Origin: Polaribacter sp.
GTDB lineage: Bacteria > Bacteroidota > Bacteroidia > Flavobacteriales > Flavobacteriaceae
Direction: 5' to 3'
DNA: 43,307 nucleotides
Assembly (NCBI GenBank): GCA_018608545.1
Contig: JABAZI010000087.1
Location: 1-43,307, forward strand
Below the pieces are notes generated by a model. It searched no databases, had not been told where the DNA came from, and saw only the letters and a list, made by a program, of their open reading frames with translations. Each line of letters opens with the position of its first letter. The stretch's first letter is position 1. Position numbers and translations under genes: made by a program. Of the stretch, positions 32,569 through 40,202 are shown in pieces.

Positions 32569-33432
32569 TTAAAAATCTAAAAAAATAGTTTTGAATTTTT
32601 TAGGAAGTTCCTCGGTGACCAATAATTTTTCTTCTGTAAATGGGTGAATGAATTCTAGAGAAGAAGCGTGTAAATACAATCCCTTTCCATTTAAAATTTT
32701 ATGATCTAAAAAGTACTCTTTATCTCCTAAAACAGGATTGCCTATTGAATATAAATGTCTTCTTAATTGATGTTTTCTTCCTGTTGTTGGTTTTAGTTTT
32801 ACTAAATTTAAAAACTCAAATCGTTCTGAAGTAACCGTCCTTAGAACCTTAAATGCAGTGAAGGCCTCTTTTTCATCAATTAGATCTTTTATTTCTCCAG
32901 TTTTTTCCATTCTTCCAACGCTGATTGCAATATATGTTTTCTGAATTTCTTTTTTTTCAAATAATTGACTCAAATTACGTATAGCAGAACTTGTTTTTCC
33001 AATCAAAAGCACTCCACTTGTTGGGTAATCTAATCTGTGAATAGGTTGTGGTTTTACTGCATCAGGTTGCTTGCTTTTTTTTAGATTATGAGTCAGTCCA
33101 TTCGCAATGGTCACAAGTTTGTTTCCACTAACTAAAATCCCAACTGGTTTGAATATGATCGCTAAATAGTCGTCTTCAAATAAAATTTTTAAATTTAGTT
33201 TTAACTCTTTTATACCAGGTTGGTTGTCTACATTAAAAAGCTCAATTTTTTCACCTCCAAAAATATATTTTGAGGTAGTCGCAAGTGCTCCATCGATAAA
33301 AATAATTTTTTTTTTAATCCCTTTTTTAATACCAGATTTTGTGGTAATTGTTTTAAAAATACCAACTCCGTACTCTTGAAATCGAATAGGTTTTTTTTGT
33401 TCCTCAGCTATATGAGTTTCTAAAAGCTGCAT
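32569..33432 (-). CDS. RluA family RNA pseudouridine synthase
   Basis: The 287-residue protein carries the RluA catalytic motif HRLDYPTSG with Asp135, the preceding FKPVGILVSG, and the C-terminal TGRKHQLRRHL substrate-binding segment. The N-terminal 65 residues hold an S4-like stretch (IIFIDGALATTS to EKIELF) that looks degenerate. Target site in rRNA or tRNA is not inferable. It overlaps the upstream VOC gene by 1 bp (TAATG), so the two are translated together. The 164-bp gap on its far side (32405-32568) shows nothing recognisable. Confidence 0.9.
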   Translation of the reverse strand: MQLLETHIAEEQKKPIRFQEYGVGIFKTITTKSGIKKGIKKKIIFIDGALATTSKYIFGGEKIELFNVDNQPGIKELKLNLKILFEDDYLAIIFKPVGILVSGNKLVTIANGLTHNLKKSKQPDAVKPQPIHRLDYPTSGVLLIGKTSSAIRNLSQLFEKKEIQKTYIAISVGRMEKTGEIKDLIDEKEAFTAFKVLRTVTSERFEFLNLVKLKPTTGRKHQLRRHLYSIGNPVLGDKEYFLDHKILNGKGLYLHASSLEFIHPFTEEKLLVTEELPKKFKTIFLDF

Positions 33433-33848
33433 TATTTTGCAAATAATTGATTTATTTCTTTGAAGGCTTTAAATTCTAATGCGTTGTTTTCAGGGTCATT
33501 CAAAAACATGGTAGCTTGCTCTCCAACTTTCCCCTTAAATCGTATGGTGGGTTCTATGACAAATTTGGTGTTTATTTTCTTTAATCTTTCTGATAAAGAA
33601 TGCCAATCTTCCCAAGTTAAAACGACTCCAAAATGAGGAACAGGAACTTCGTGTCCGTCTACTGAATTAGAAATTTGTTGAGGTATAAAATCCTCTTTTT
33701 GATGAATGACCAATTGGTGTCCAAAAAAATTAAAGTCTACCCAGTGAGTATCATTTCGGCCTTCTTTACATCGTAAAGTATCTCTATAAAAAGTCCTACA
33801 GATTTCTAAATTTTGAACTGGGATTGCTAAGTGGAAAGGTTGCGTCAT
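33432..33848 (-). CDS. VOC (glyoxalase/bleomycin resistance) family protein
   Basis: A 138-residue metalloenzyme-fold protein with two beta-alpha-beta-beta-beta modules. The first module opens [21 protein letters not shown] and the second has [10 protein letters not shown], followed by [15 protein letters not shown], whose Asp-Pro-xx-Asn-xx-Glu matches the usual metal ligand. Members act in dioxygenation, isomerisation or antibiotic binding; the substrate here is unknown. It is co-transcribed with the RluA gene. Confidence 0.85.
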   Translation of the reverse strand: MTQPFHLAIPVQNLEICRTFYRDTLRCKEGRNDTHWVDFNFFGHQLVIHQKEDFIPQQISNSVDGHEVPVPHFGVVLTWEDWHSLSERLKKINTKFVIEPTIRFKGKVGEQATMFLNDPENNALEFKAFKEINQLFAK

Positions 33849-33887
33849 TGGTCTGTGTTTATACTGTTTAAAAGTGATTTATATATT

Positions 33888-35579
33888 TTAAAATCCTGCA
33901 GCCGCATCATCACCTCTTGGGTCTGCTCCAGCCTCTAATTGTCCGTCTTTTAAAACTAAAATAGCATCCACTTTTCCTATTACTCGTGAATCTTGTTCGT
34001 CTATTGCGTAGCCTATTTTTCGTAATTTTGAAATAATATTTTCATCAAACTGATTCGGCTCTATCGTAATCATATCTGGTAACCATTGGTGATGAAATCG
34101 AGCTTGATTTACGCTTTCTTGCATTCCCATCCCAAATTCATGAACATTTAAAATAGTTTGTAAAACAGAAGTAATAATAGTAGATCCTCCTGGAGTTCCA
34201 ACAACCATCCATAGTTCTCCCTTCTTTTCGACAATAGTTGGTGTCATAGAACTTAACATTCTCTTCTCTGGTGCTATTTGATTTGCTTTTGCTCCAATCA
34301 AACCAAACATATTCGGCACGCCAGGTTTACTGCTAAAATCATCCATTTCATTGTTTAAGAAAAAACCCAATTCAGAACTATAGAGCTTTGATCCATACCC
34401 ACCATTTAATGTGGTAGTTACAGAAACTGCATTTCCATATTGATCTACAATTGAGTAATGGGTCGTCTCATTACTTTCTATAATTTCAATATTTCCATGA
34501 GAAACATCTTCAGACAGCGTTGGTTTTTTAAAAGAAAAATTTCGCATTCTTTCTTTGGAGTATGTTTTACTTAATAGTGTATTCGTTGGAATACTTACAA
34601 AATCAGGATCACCTAAAAAATGACTTCTGTCGGCATACGCTCTTCTTTCAGCTTCTGTAATTATTTGCATTGTTTTAACTGAATTGTGCCCATAAGTATG
34701 AAGATCATAGGATTCTATGCTATTCATAATTTGAGCCAAGCAAATACCTCCACTGGAGGGAGGAGACATTGAAATAACTTTTAAATCATCGTATTGAAAG
34801 GTTGTAGGAATTCTCCATTTAGCTTCATACTTAGCCAAGTCTTTCTCAGTAATAATACCTCCATTATCTTGTATGAATTTTGCTAATATCTTTGCAGTTT
34901 TTCCTTTATAAAACTCATCCCTTCCAAATTCGGAGATACGTTCTAGTGTATTTGCAAGAGCTGAATATTTTATGACGTCGCCTTCTTTCCAATCTCTAAG
35001 AAAAAGAATCTTTTGTTTGTTAACAGTTTCAAATGCTTTTTTAAATTTATTGATCCTATCTTCTTGTTTTTTTGTAACAACAACCCCTTTTTTTGCCAAT
35101 TCTATGACAGGACTTAGAATTTCTTTAACAGACAACAGACCCAATTTTTCTTGCGCCTTAAAAACACCAGCGACAGTTCCTGGAACTCCTACAGCAGATG
35201 CACCATCAGTGCTTTTCCCTTTAATAATATTACCATCATTATCAAGATACATATCTCTTGTTGCTGCTAAAGGTGCTTTTTCTCTATAATCCAATGCACC
35301 AATTTCTCCGTTACTTTTTCTATACACCATAAAACCCCCACCTCCAATATTTCCTGCATAAGGATAGGCAACCGCTAGGGCCAATTCTGTTGCCATCATA
35401 GCATCAAATGCATTTCCTCCTTTTTTTAAAATTGCTGTTCCAATGCTGGATGCCTCAATTCGAGCAGAAACTACCATTGCTTTTTGAGTGGTTAAACCGA
35501 TTGTGTTTTCTTTTTTTGGAGCTATTTTACAATTTGCAAGGAGCATCGAAAAGGTAAAAAGAAAGACGATATTTTTCAT
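33888..35579 (-). CDS. ggt: Gamma-glutamyltransferase
   Basis: Extracytoplasmic enzyme that cleaves gamma-glutamyl bonds of glutathione and related peptides. The 563-residue protein is a predicted lipoprotein: signal plus LLANC with Cys17. It has the large-subunit opening GNAFDAMMATELALAV, the substrate-binding SPPSSGGICLAQIMN, the autoprocessing and nucleophile motif TTHYSIVDQYGNAVS (near residue 370) and GGYGSKLYS. Length matches bacterial GGT, and the autocleavage threonine is present. It overlaps the upstream ACP phosphodiesterase by 4 bp (ATGA), implying co-translation. Confidence 0.93.
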   Translation of the reverse strand: MKNIVFLFTFSMLLANCKIAPKKENTIGLTTQKAMVVSARIEASSIGTAILKKGGNAFDAMMATELALAVAYPYAGNIGGGGFMVYRKSNGEIGALDYREKAPLAATRDMYLDNDGNIIKGKSTDGASAVGVPGTVAGVFKAQEKLGLLSVKEILSPVIELAKKGVVVTKKQEDRINKFKKAFETVNKQKILFLRDWKEGDVIKYSALANTLERISEFGRDEFYKGKTAKILAKFIQDNGGIITEKDLAKYEAKWRIPTTFQYDDLKVISMSPPSSGGICLAQIMNSIESYDLHTYGHNSVKTMQIITEAERRAYADRSHFLGDPDFVSIPTNTLLSKTYSKERMRNFSFKKPTLSEDVSHGNIEIIESNETTHYSIVDQYGNAVSVTTTLNGGYGSKLYSSELGFFLNNEMDDFSSKPGVPNMFGLIGAKANQIAPEKRMLSSMTPTIVEKKGELWMVVGTPGGSTIITSVLQTILNVHEFGMGMQESVNQARFHHQWLPDMITIEPNQFDENIISKLRKIGYAIDEQDSRVIGKVDAILVLKDGQLEAGADPRGDDAAAGF

Positions 35580-36172
35580 AGATTAGCTTTGTGTTTTTCT
35601 AATTTTAAATTTGTGAATGCGACCAAGTCTTTAAAAAATAAAGTAAAATCATCTTCAAATTCATGTTCCAGTTCTTGTAAATCTTCTATGGCTAGATGCA
35701 TTTGAGATTTTCCTTTTGTTCGGTTGTTCATTCCTTGTAGGACTTTCTCAATACCCTCTTTAAATTGATAGTTGAATAACAGGTCGTATTCGGTCATGTA
35801 TTTGATGAATTGTTGAGATTTAATTGGTAACTCAGGCGATTTTTTTTGAAATAATTTATAAATATAATCTGTGTAAATCTTTAACGGTACTTCAGAGAAA
35901 CTTGCCCAGTTTTTGGCTAAAAAATAATCATAAAAAATATCAATAATTACACCATTGTAATGTCCGTACCTTTTGTGTAGTCGTCTTTTACTTTTTCTAA
36001 CGATTACATGTGCATCTGTATAAGTATCTATTGCTCTATGTAAAAAAACACCTTGTTGAATTTCATTCGAATATTCTTTGTAATGATTTCCTCGAATATG
36101 ATCTGCAATAAAATTACCAATCATTAGATTGGTATTGTTTTGAGATAAATATAGATGAGCTAGAAAGTTCAT
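35576..36172 (-). CDS. Acyl carrier protein phosphodiesterase (AcpH/DUF479 family)
   Basis: The 198-residue protein matches the AcpH family, which removes 4'-phosphopantetheine from acyl carrier protein. It opens MNFLAHLYLSQNN with the conserved MIGNFIADHIRG (17-28), then FLHRAIDTYTDAH and the HYNGVIIDIFYDYFLA segment; these His and Asp residues fit the HD-like metal site. It is the first gene of the two-gene pair with ggt and lies behind the dnaN terminator. Confidence 0.85.
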   Translation of the reverse strand: MNFLAHLYLSQNNTNLMIGNFIADHIRGNHYKEYSNEIQQGVFLHRAIDTYTDAHVIVRKSKRRLHKRYGHYNGVIIDIFYDYFLAKNWASFSEVPLKIYTDYIYKLFQKKSPELPIKSQQFIKYMTEYDLLFNYQFKEGIEKVLQGMNNRTKGKSQMHLAIEDLQELEHEFEDDFTLFFKDLVAFTNLKLEKHKANL

Positions 36173-36187
36173 GTGTTAAAAGTAATC

Positions 36188-36216
36188 AAAAAACCACAAC
36201 TTTTAGGTTGTGGTTT
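36188..36216 (-). terminator. Terminator of dnaN
   Basis: AAACCACAAC (36191-36200) pairs perfectly with GTTGTGGTTT (36207-36216). On the minus strand it is followed by a T run. It isolates dnaN from the downstream ACP phosphodiesterase-ggt pair. Confidence 0.88.
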
Positions 36217-36281
36217 AATATCTGTTTGATTTGTTTTTTGCTTAGAAAGTAAGATTCTAAAGTCAAATATTCGTGACCCTA

Positions 36282-37400
36282 TTAATTGTTCAACATTACT
36301 GGCATGACCAACATCGTAACCTGTTCTCCTTCATCTGTTCCGTCAATAGGAGTTAGGATTCCTGCTCTGTTTGGAAGAGACATTTCAATTAGAACCTCAT
36401 TTGAATTTAAGTTATTTAACATTTCGCTTAAAAAACGTGAATTGAAACCAATGTGCATGTCATCACCCTGGTAATCACAACTCAAACGTTCATCAGCTTT
36501 ATTTGAAAAATCTAGGTCTTCAGCAGAAATATTCAATTCAGTTCCTGCCATTTTCAAACGAATTTGATGTGTGGTTTTGCTAGAAAAAATGGAAACCCTT
36601 CTTACAGAATTTAAAAATGAAGCTCTGTCAACCGTTAATTTGTTTGGATTTTCCTTTGGAATTACTGCTTCGTAATTTGGATATTTTCCATCTATTAACC
36701 TACAAATTAAAACGACATTATCAAAAGTGAATTTTGCATTCGAATCATTGTATTCTATTGTTATATCACTCTCAGAACCATTTAATATTCCTTTCAATAA
36801 ATTCAAAGGCTTTTTTGGCATTATAAATTCTGCAGTTTGATCTGCGGTAACATCTGTTCTCGAATATTTTACTAATTTATGAGCATCAGTCGCAACAAAA
36901 GTTAAACTTTGGGAGCTAAATTGAAAGAATACACCACTCATTACTGGGCGTAAATCATCATTTCCAGCAGCAAAAATAGTTTTAGAAATTGCAGTACCCA
37001 AAATATTTGCAGGGACTACAGTTTTACTTGGTGAAGGAAGCGAAACCGCTTTTGGAAATTCATCACCACTAAAGTAGGCCATATCATACTTCCCTTGGTC
37101 AGAACTAATTTCAATGGTATTTTTTCCTTCAGTTTTAAAGGTTAAGGGTTGGTCTGGAAACGTTTTTAGCGTATCTAGTAATAAGCGTGCAGAAACAGCT
37201 ATAGCACCACTACTATCACTTTCTACAGCGACAATTGAACTCATAGTTGTTTCTAAATCAGAGGCTGAAACTTTCAATTCGTTTTCAGATATTTCAAACA
37301 AAAAATTGTCTAAAATCGGCAAAGTGTTGTTGCTATTTATAACGCCTCCTAAAACTTGTAATTGTTTTAATAATTGAGAACTTGATACAATAAATTTCAT
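36282..37400 (-). CDS. dnaN: DNA polymerase III subunit beta (sliding clamp)
   Basis: Ring-shaped processivity factor of the replicative polymerase. The 372-residue protein starts MKFIVSSSQLLKQLQVLGGVI, then shows the repeated clamp domains, including FLFEISENELKVSASDLET (domain 1) and LTFVATDAHKLV (domain 2), and ends in MLVMPVMLNN, a typical clamp C terminus. The ORF extends upstream to 37439, but ATG 37400 gives the family start. It is not adjacent to dnaA or recF here, as is common in this phylum, so the locus does not mark the origin. Confidence 0.95.
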   Translation of the reverse strand: MKFIVSSSQLLKQLQVLGGVINSNNTLPILDNFLFEISENELKVSASDLETTMSSIVAVESDSSGAIAVSARLLLDTLKTFPDQPLTFKTEGKNTIEISSDQGKYDMAYFSGDEFPKAVSLPSPSKTVVPANILGTAISKTIFAAGNDDLRPVMSGVFFQFSSQSLTFVATDAHKLVKYSRTDVTADQTAEFIMPKKPLNLLKGILNGSESDITIEYNDSNAKFTFDNVVLICRLIDGKYPNYEAVIPKENPNKLTVDRASFLNSVRRVSIFSSKTTHQIRLKMAGTELNISAEDLDFSNKADERLSCDYQGDDMHIGFNSRFLSEMLNNLNSNEVLIEMSLPNRAGILTPIDGTDEGEQVTMLVMPVMLNN

Positions 37401-37425
37401 GTAATTTTTTTCTAAGATTGTTTTA

Positions 37426-37433
37426 CAAATATA
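37426..37433 (-). promoter_or_regulatory. Predicted -7 element of dnaN
   Basis: TATATTTG on the minus strand fits TAnnTTTG and lies 25 bp before ATG 37400. It supports that start, because it overlaps the longer ORF's first codons. Confidence 0.5.
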
Positions 37434-37546
37434 TTCCAAAGTAAGTGACTTTAAAAATTAATTTATCAACAGGTTATGAGCATTTTGTTAATGAATGATA
37501 AAACCGTATAATTGGCTTAATACCTCTTCGTAGTGAAAAAAAATGC

Positions 37547-37554
37547 TATTTTTG
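37547..37554 (+). promoter_or_regulatory. Predicted -7 element of the PIG-L-symporter operon
   Basis: TATTTTTG fits TAnnTTTG and lies 22 bp before the PIG-L start. No separate promoter element was found before the downstream genes. Confidence 0.5.
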
Positions 37555-37576
37555 TTTCTATTGGTAAACGAATCTC

Positions 37577-40078
37577 ATGAACAAACCTTTTTCTTTAAAA
37601 TTACTTCTTTTATTGATTTCATTGAATTTTTTTGGTCAAAAGCCTCAAAAATTATCCTCAAATCAGATTTATGAAAAGATTCAGAAACTCAATTTTTTAG
37701 GAACGGCTTTATACATTGCTGCCCACCCAGATGACGAAAACACCCGTTTAATAGCCTATTTAGCAAATCATGTAAAAGCCCGAACAGGGTATTTATCTTT
37801 AACAAGAGGTGATGGTGGACAAAACTTAATCGGTCCAGAGATAAGAGAACTGTTGGGTGTTATTAGAACTCAAGAATTATTGGCGGCAAGAAACGTAGAC
37901 GGTGGTCAACAGTTTTTTACCAGAGCCAATGATTTTGGATATTCTAAACATCCAGATGAAACCTTAGCAATTTGGAATGAAGAAGAAGTTTTAAGTGATG
38001 TTGTATGGGCTATTAGGAACTTTAAACCAGATGTGATTATCAATAGATTTAATCATGAAAATCCAGGAACAACCCATGGTCATCACACTGCTTCAGCAAT
38101 GCTGAGTGTTGCTGCTTTCGAATTAGCTTCAGATAAAAATAAATTTTCAGAACAATTAAGTCATACACAAATATGGCAACCGAAACGAATGTTTTTTAAC
38201 ACCTCTTCATGGTTTTATAAAGACAAAGCAGCATTTAAAAAAGACATTAGCAGTTTTACAACGTTTGATACGGGTGTGTTCTACCCATTGAAGGGAGTAT
38301 CTAATAATGAATTGGCCTCCATAGCAAGTAGTCAGCATTTATGTCAGGGTTTTGGTAGACTTACCTCTAGAGGCGAGCAAGTAGAATATGTAAAACTATT
38401 AAAAGGAGCCCCTCTAAAAGACACATCAGATATTTTTTCTGGTATAAATACTACATGGAATCGTCTTAAAAATGGGGGAGATATAGGAGGTATTTTATAC
38501 GAAATCGAAAATAATTTTGATTTCATAAATCCATCTAAACATCTTCCAAAGTTAATGAATGCCTATGAAAAGATTCAACAATTAGAAAATAATCATTGGC
38601 GAGAAATTAAAGAAAAAGAAATTAAAACAATTATTGAAGCTTGTGCAGGTTTGTACCTAGAGGCCTCCGCACTGTATTCTTCTGGAATCCCAAATTCTTC
38701 CATGCTGATCGATTTTGAAGTTCTGAACCGAAGTGATGTTAACATCGAATTGACAGCTGTAAAATCTGTGATTGATCAAAGAACAATTTCTAAAGAAGTT
38801 GAATTAATGCCCAATATAAAAATCAATTTTCAAGAATCTATTTTTTTAAAAACAACTAATTTCTCTGATCCATATTGGCTAAGAAATCAAGCGACTATGG
38901 GAATGTATGCTGTTGCTCAACAAGACTTAATAGGGAAGCCAGAAACACCCAAGTTGACAAAAATTGAATTTCATTTGATCATTGATAAAACACCCATCAT
39001 CATTACAAAAAATATCATAAGGAGATACGCAGAGCGAGACAAAGGTGAAATTTATGAACCTTTTGAAATTTTACCAAAAGTGACTACCAAATTAACAGAT
39101 AAAGTTCTAGTTTTTCCAAAAGACCAAGCTCAAAAAGTGTTGGTAGAGGTAAGGGCAGGTGCATCGAATGTCTCAGGTAAAGTTCGTTTACGTCTCCCTC
39201 AAGACTGGAACGTGTCTCCTAAAGAAACTGTTTTCAAGATCAACCAGAAAAAAGACAAACAAGTTGTTGCTTTTTGGGTTACACCCTCAAAAAATCAATC
39301 CGAAGGAAAATTGGAGGTGATAGCAACTTCTGATGGAATTGATTACAAAAAGGAGTTGATAGAAATTTCATACGATCATATTCCAAAACAATCTGTTTTG
39401 ATAAATTCTGAAGCGAAAGTAGTGCGTTTAAACATTCATAAAGTAGGGAGTTATATTGGATATATTAAAGGTGCAGGAGATGCTGTTCCTGAGAGTTTAC
39501 GTCAAATAGGATACAAAGTTCTTGAGATTAATCCCTCAGAAATTAATGCAGAAAACCTTCATCAATATGATGCGATTGTTCTGGGAGTAAGAGCTTACAA
39601 TGTGGTAAAAGAGTTGCAGTTTAAGCAAAAGTTTTTGTTAGATTATGTAGCTAAAGGAGGGAATATGATTGTACAATATAACACCAACAGAAATGTTGAC
39701 GTGGCAGCTCCGTATACATTAAACTTATCGAGAGATAGAGTTACAGATGAGGTTTCAGAAGTTAGGATTTTAGCAGCCGATCATTCCCTTTTAAATTTTC
39801 CAAACAAAATTACAACTGAAGATTTTCGAGGTTGGGTTCAAGAGCGTGGTTTGTATTTTCCAACTACTTGGAGTCATGAATACACCTCAATTCTGTCTAT
39901 GAACGATCCTGGTGAAACTGCAAAAAACGGAAGTTTGTTAATTGCAAAATTTGGCAAAGGAAACTATCTCTACACTGGGTTAAGTTTTTTTAGAGAATTG
40001 CCTGCAGGAGTTTCAGGGGCCTATAAATTATTTGCAAACATGTTATCCGTTGGCAAAGAGAACAATCAAGTTGAATAA
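37577..40078 (+). CDS. Secreted PIG-L (LmbE-like) deacetylase with C-terminal GATase-like domain
   Basis: An 833-residue exported protein (signal peptide about 1-20, ending FFGQ). The N-terminal half is a zinc-dependent PIG-L domain: AAHPDDE (48-54) supplies metal and catalytic residues, and HGHH (167-170) closes the site. Related enzymes deacetylate N-acetylglucosaminyl compounds. The middle (about 370-600) is beta-rich with VSGKVRLRLPQDWNVSP, like an NPCBM/alpha-galactosidase-type sandwich. The last 200 residues have YDAIVLGVRAYN and GGNMIVQYNTNRN, a class I glutamine-amidotransferase-like fold of the type seen in sugar-acting proteins. It is far longer than bacillithiol BshB. It leads the operon; substrate is unknown. 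Confidence 0.85.
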   Translation: MNKPFSLKLLLLLISLNFFGQKPQKLSSNQIYEKIQKLNFLGTALYIAAHPDDENTRLIAYLANHVKARTGYLSLTRGDGGQNLIGPEIRELLGVIRTQELLAARNVDGGQQFFTRANDFGYSKHPDETLAIWNEEEVLSDVVWAIRNFKPDVIINRFNHENPGTTHGHHTASAMLSVAAFELASDKNKFSEQLSHTQIWQPKRMFFNTSSWFYKDKAAFKKDISSFTTFDTGVFYPLKGVSNNELASIASSQHLCQGFGRLTSRGEQVEYVKLLKGAPLKDTSDIFSGINTTWNRLKNGGDIGGILYEIENNFDFINPSKHLPKLMNAYEKIQQLENNHWREIKEKEIKTIIEACAGLYLEASALYSSGIPNSSMLIDFEVLNRSDVNIELTAVKSVIDQRTISKEVELMPNIKINFQESIFLKTTNFSDPYWLRNQATMGMYAVAQQDLIGKPETPKLTKIEFHLIIDKTPIIITKNIIRRYAERDKGEIYEPFEILPKVTTKLTDKVLVFPKDQAQKVLVEVRAGASNVSGKVRLRLPQDWNVSPKETVFKINQKKDKQVVAFWVTPSKNQSEGKLEVIATSDGIDYKKELIEISYDHIPKQSVLINSEAKVVRLNIHKVGSYIGYIKGAGDAVPESLRQIGYKVLEINPSEINAENLHQYDAIVLGVRAYNVVKELQFKQKFLLDYVAKGGNMIVQYNTNRNVDVAAPYTLNLSRDRVTDEVSEVRILAADHSLLNFPNKITTEDFRGWVQERGLYFPTTWSHEYTSILSMNDPGETAKNGSLLIAKFGKGNYLYTGLSFFRELPAGVSGAYKLFANMLSVGKENNQVE

Positions 40079-40091
40079 AAATGAAGAAATA

Positions 40092-40199
40092 ATGAAGCAA
40101 CCAAAATATACTTGGAAAAAAGAATATTCTTTTGTCTTAATTGCAAATCTTATATATCTAATCATTTTTTATTTTATGACGAACTACTATAAAATTTAG
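40092..40199 (+). CDS. Small single-helix membrane protein (35 residues) before the sodium symporter
   Basis: A short gene: ATG at 40092 opens a 35-residue frame ending TAG at 40199. The peptide has a basic N terminus (MKQPKYTWKKEY), one hydrophobic helix of about 18 residues (SFVLIANLIYLIIFYF) and a short tail MTNYYKI. Charge placement predicts an N-in orientation. It lies 13 bp after the PIG-L stop and 3 bp before the symporter start, so it is surely co-transcribed. Small accessory proteins precede some solute:sodium symporters (for example YhdT with PanF, or DUF4212 proteins). By analogy it may be a subunit, but it is much shorter than those. Not recognised by name. Confidence 0.6.
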   Translation: MKQPKYTWKKEYSFVLIANLIYLIIFYFMTNYYKI

Positions 40200-40202
40200 T
40201 CC

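Noticed and set aside
36282-37400. dnaN as a marker of the replication origin
   Set aside because: No dnaA, DnaA-box cluster or recF lies near it, and dnaN is often away from oriC in this phylum.
37577-40078. PIG-L protein as bacillithiol deacetylase BshB
   Set aside because: It has a signal peptide and 833 residues, whereas BshB is cytosolic and about 240 residues. The catalytic domain is shared, but the role must differ.
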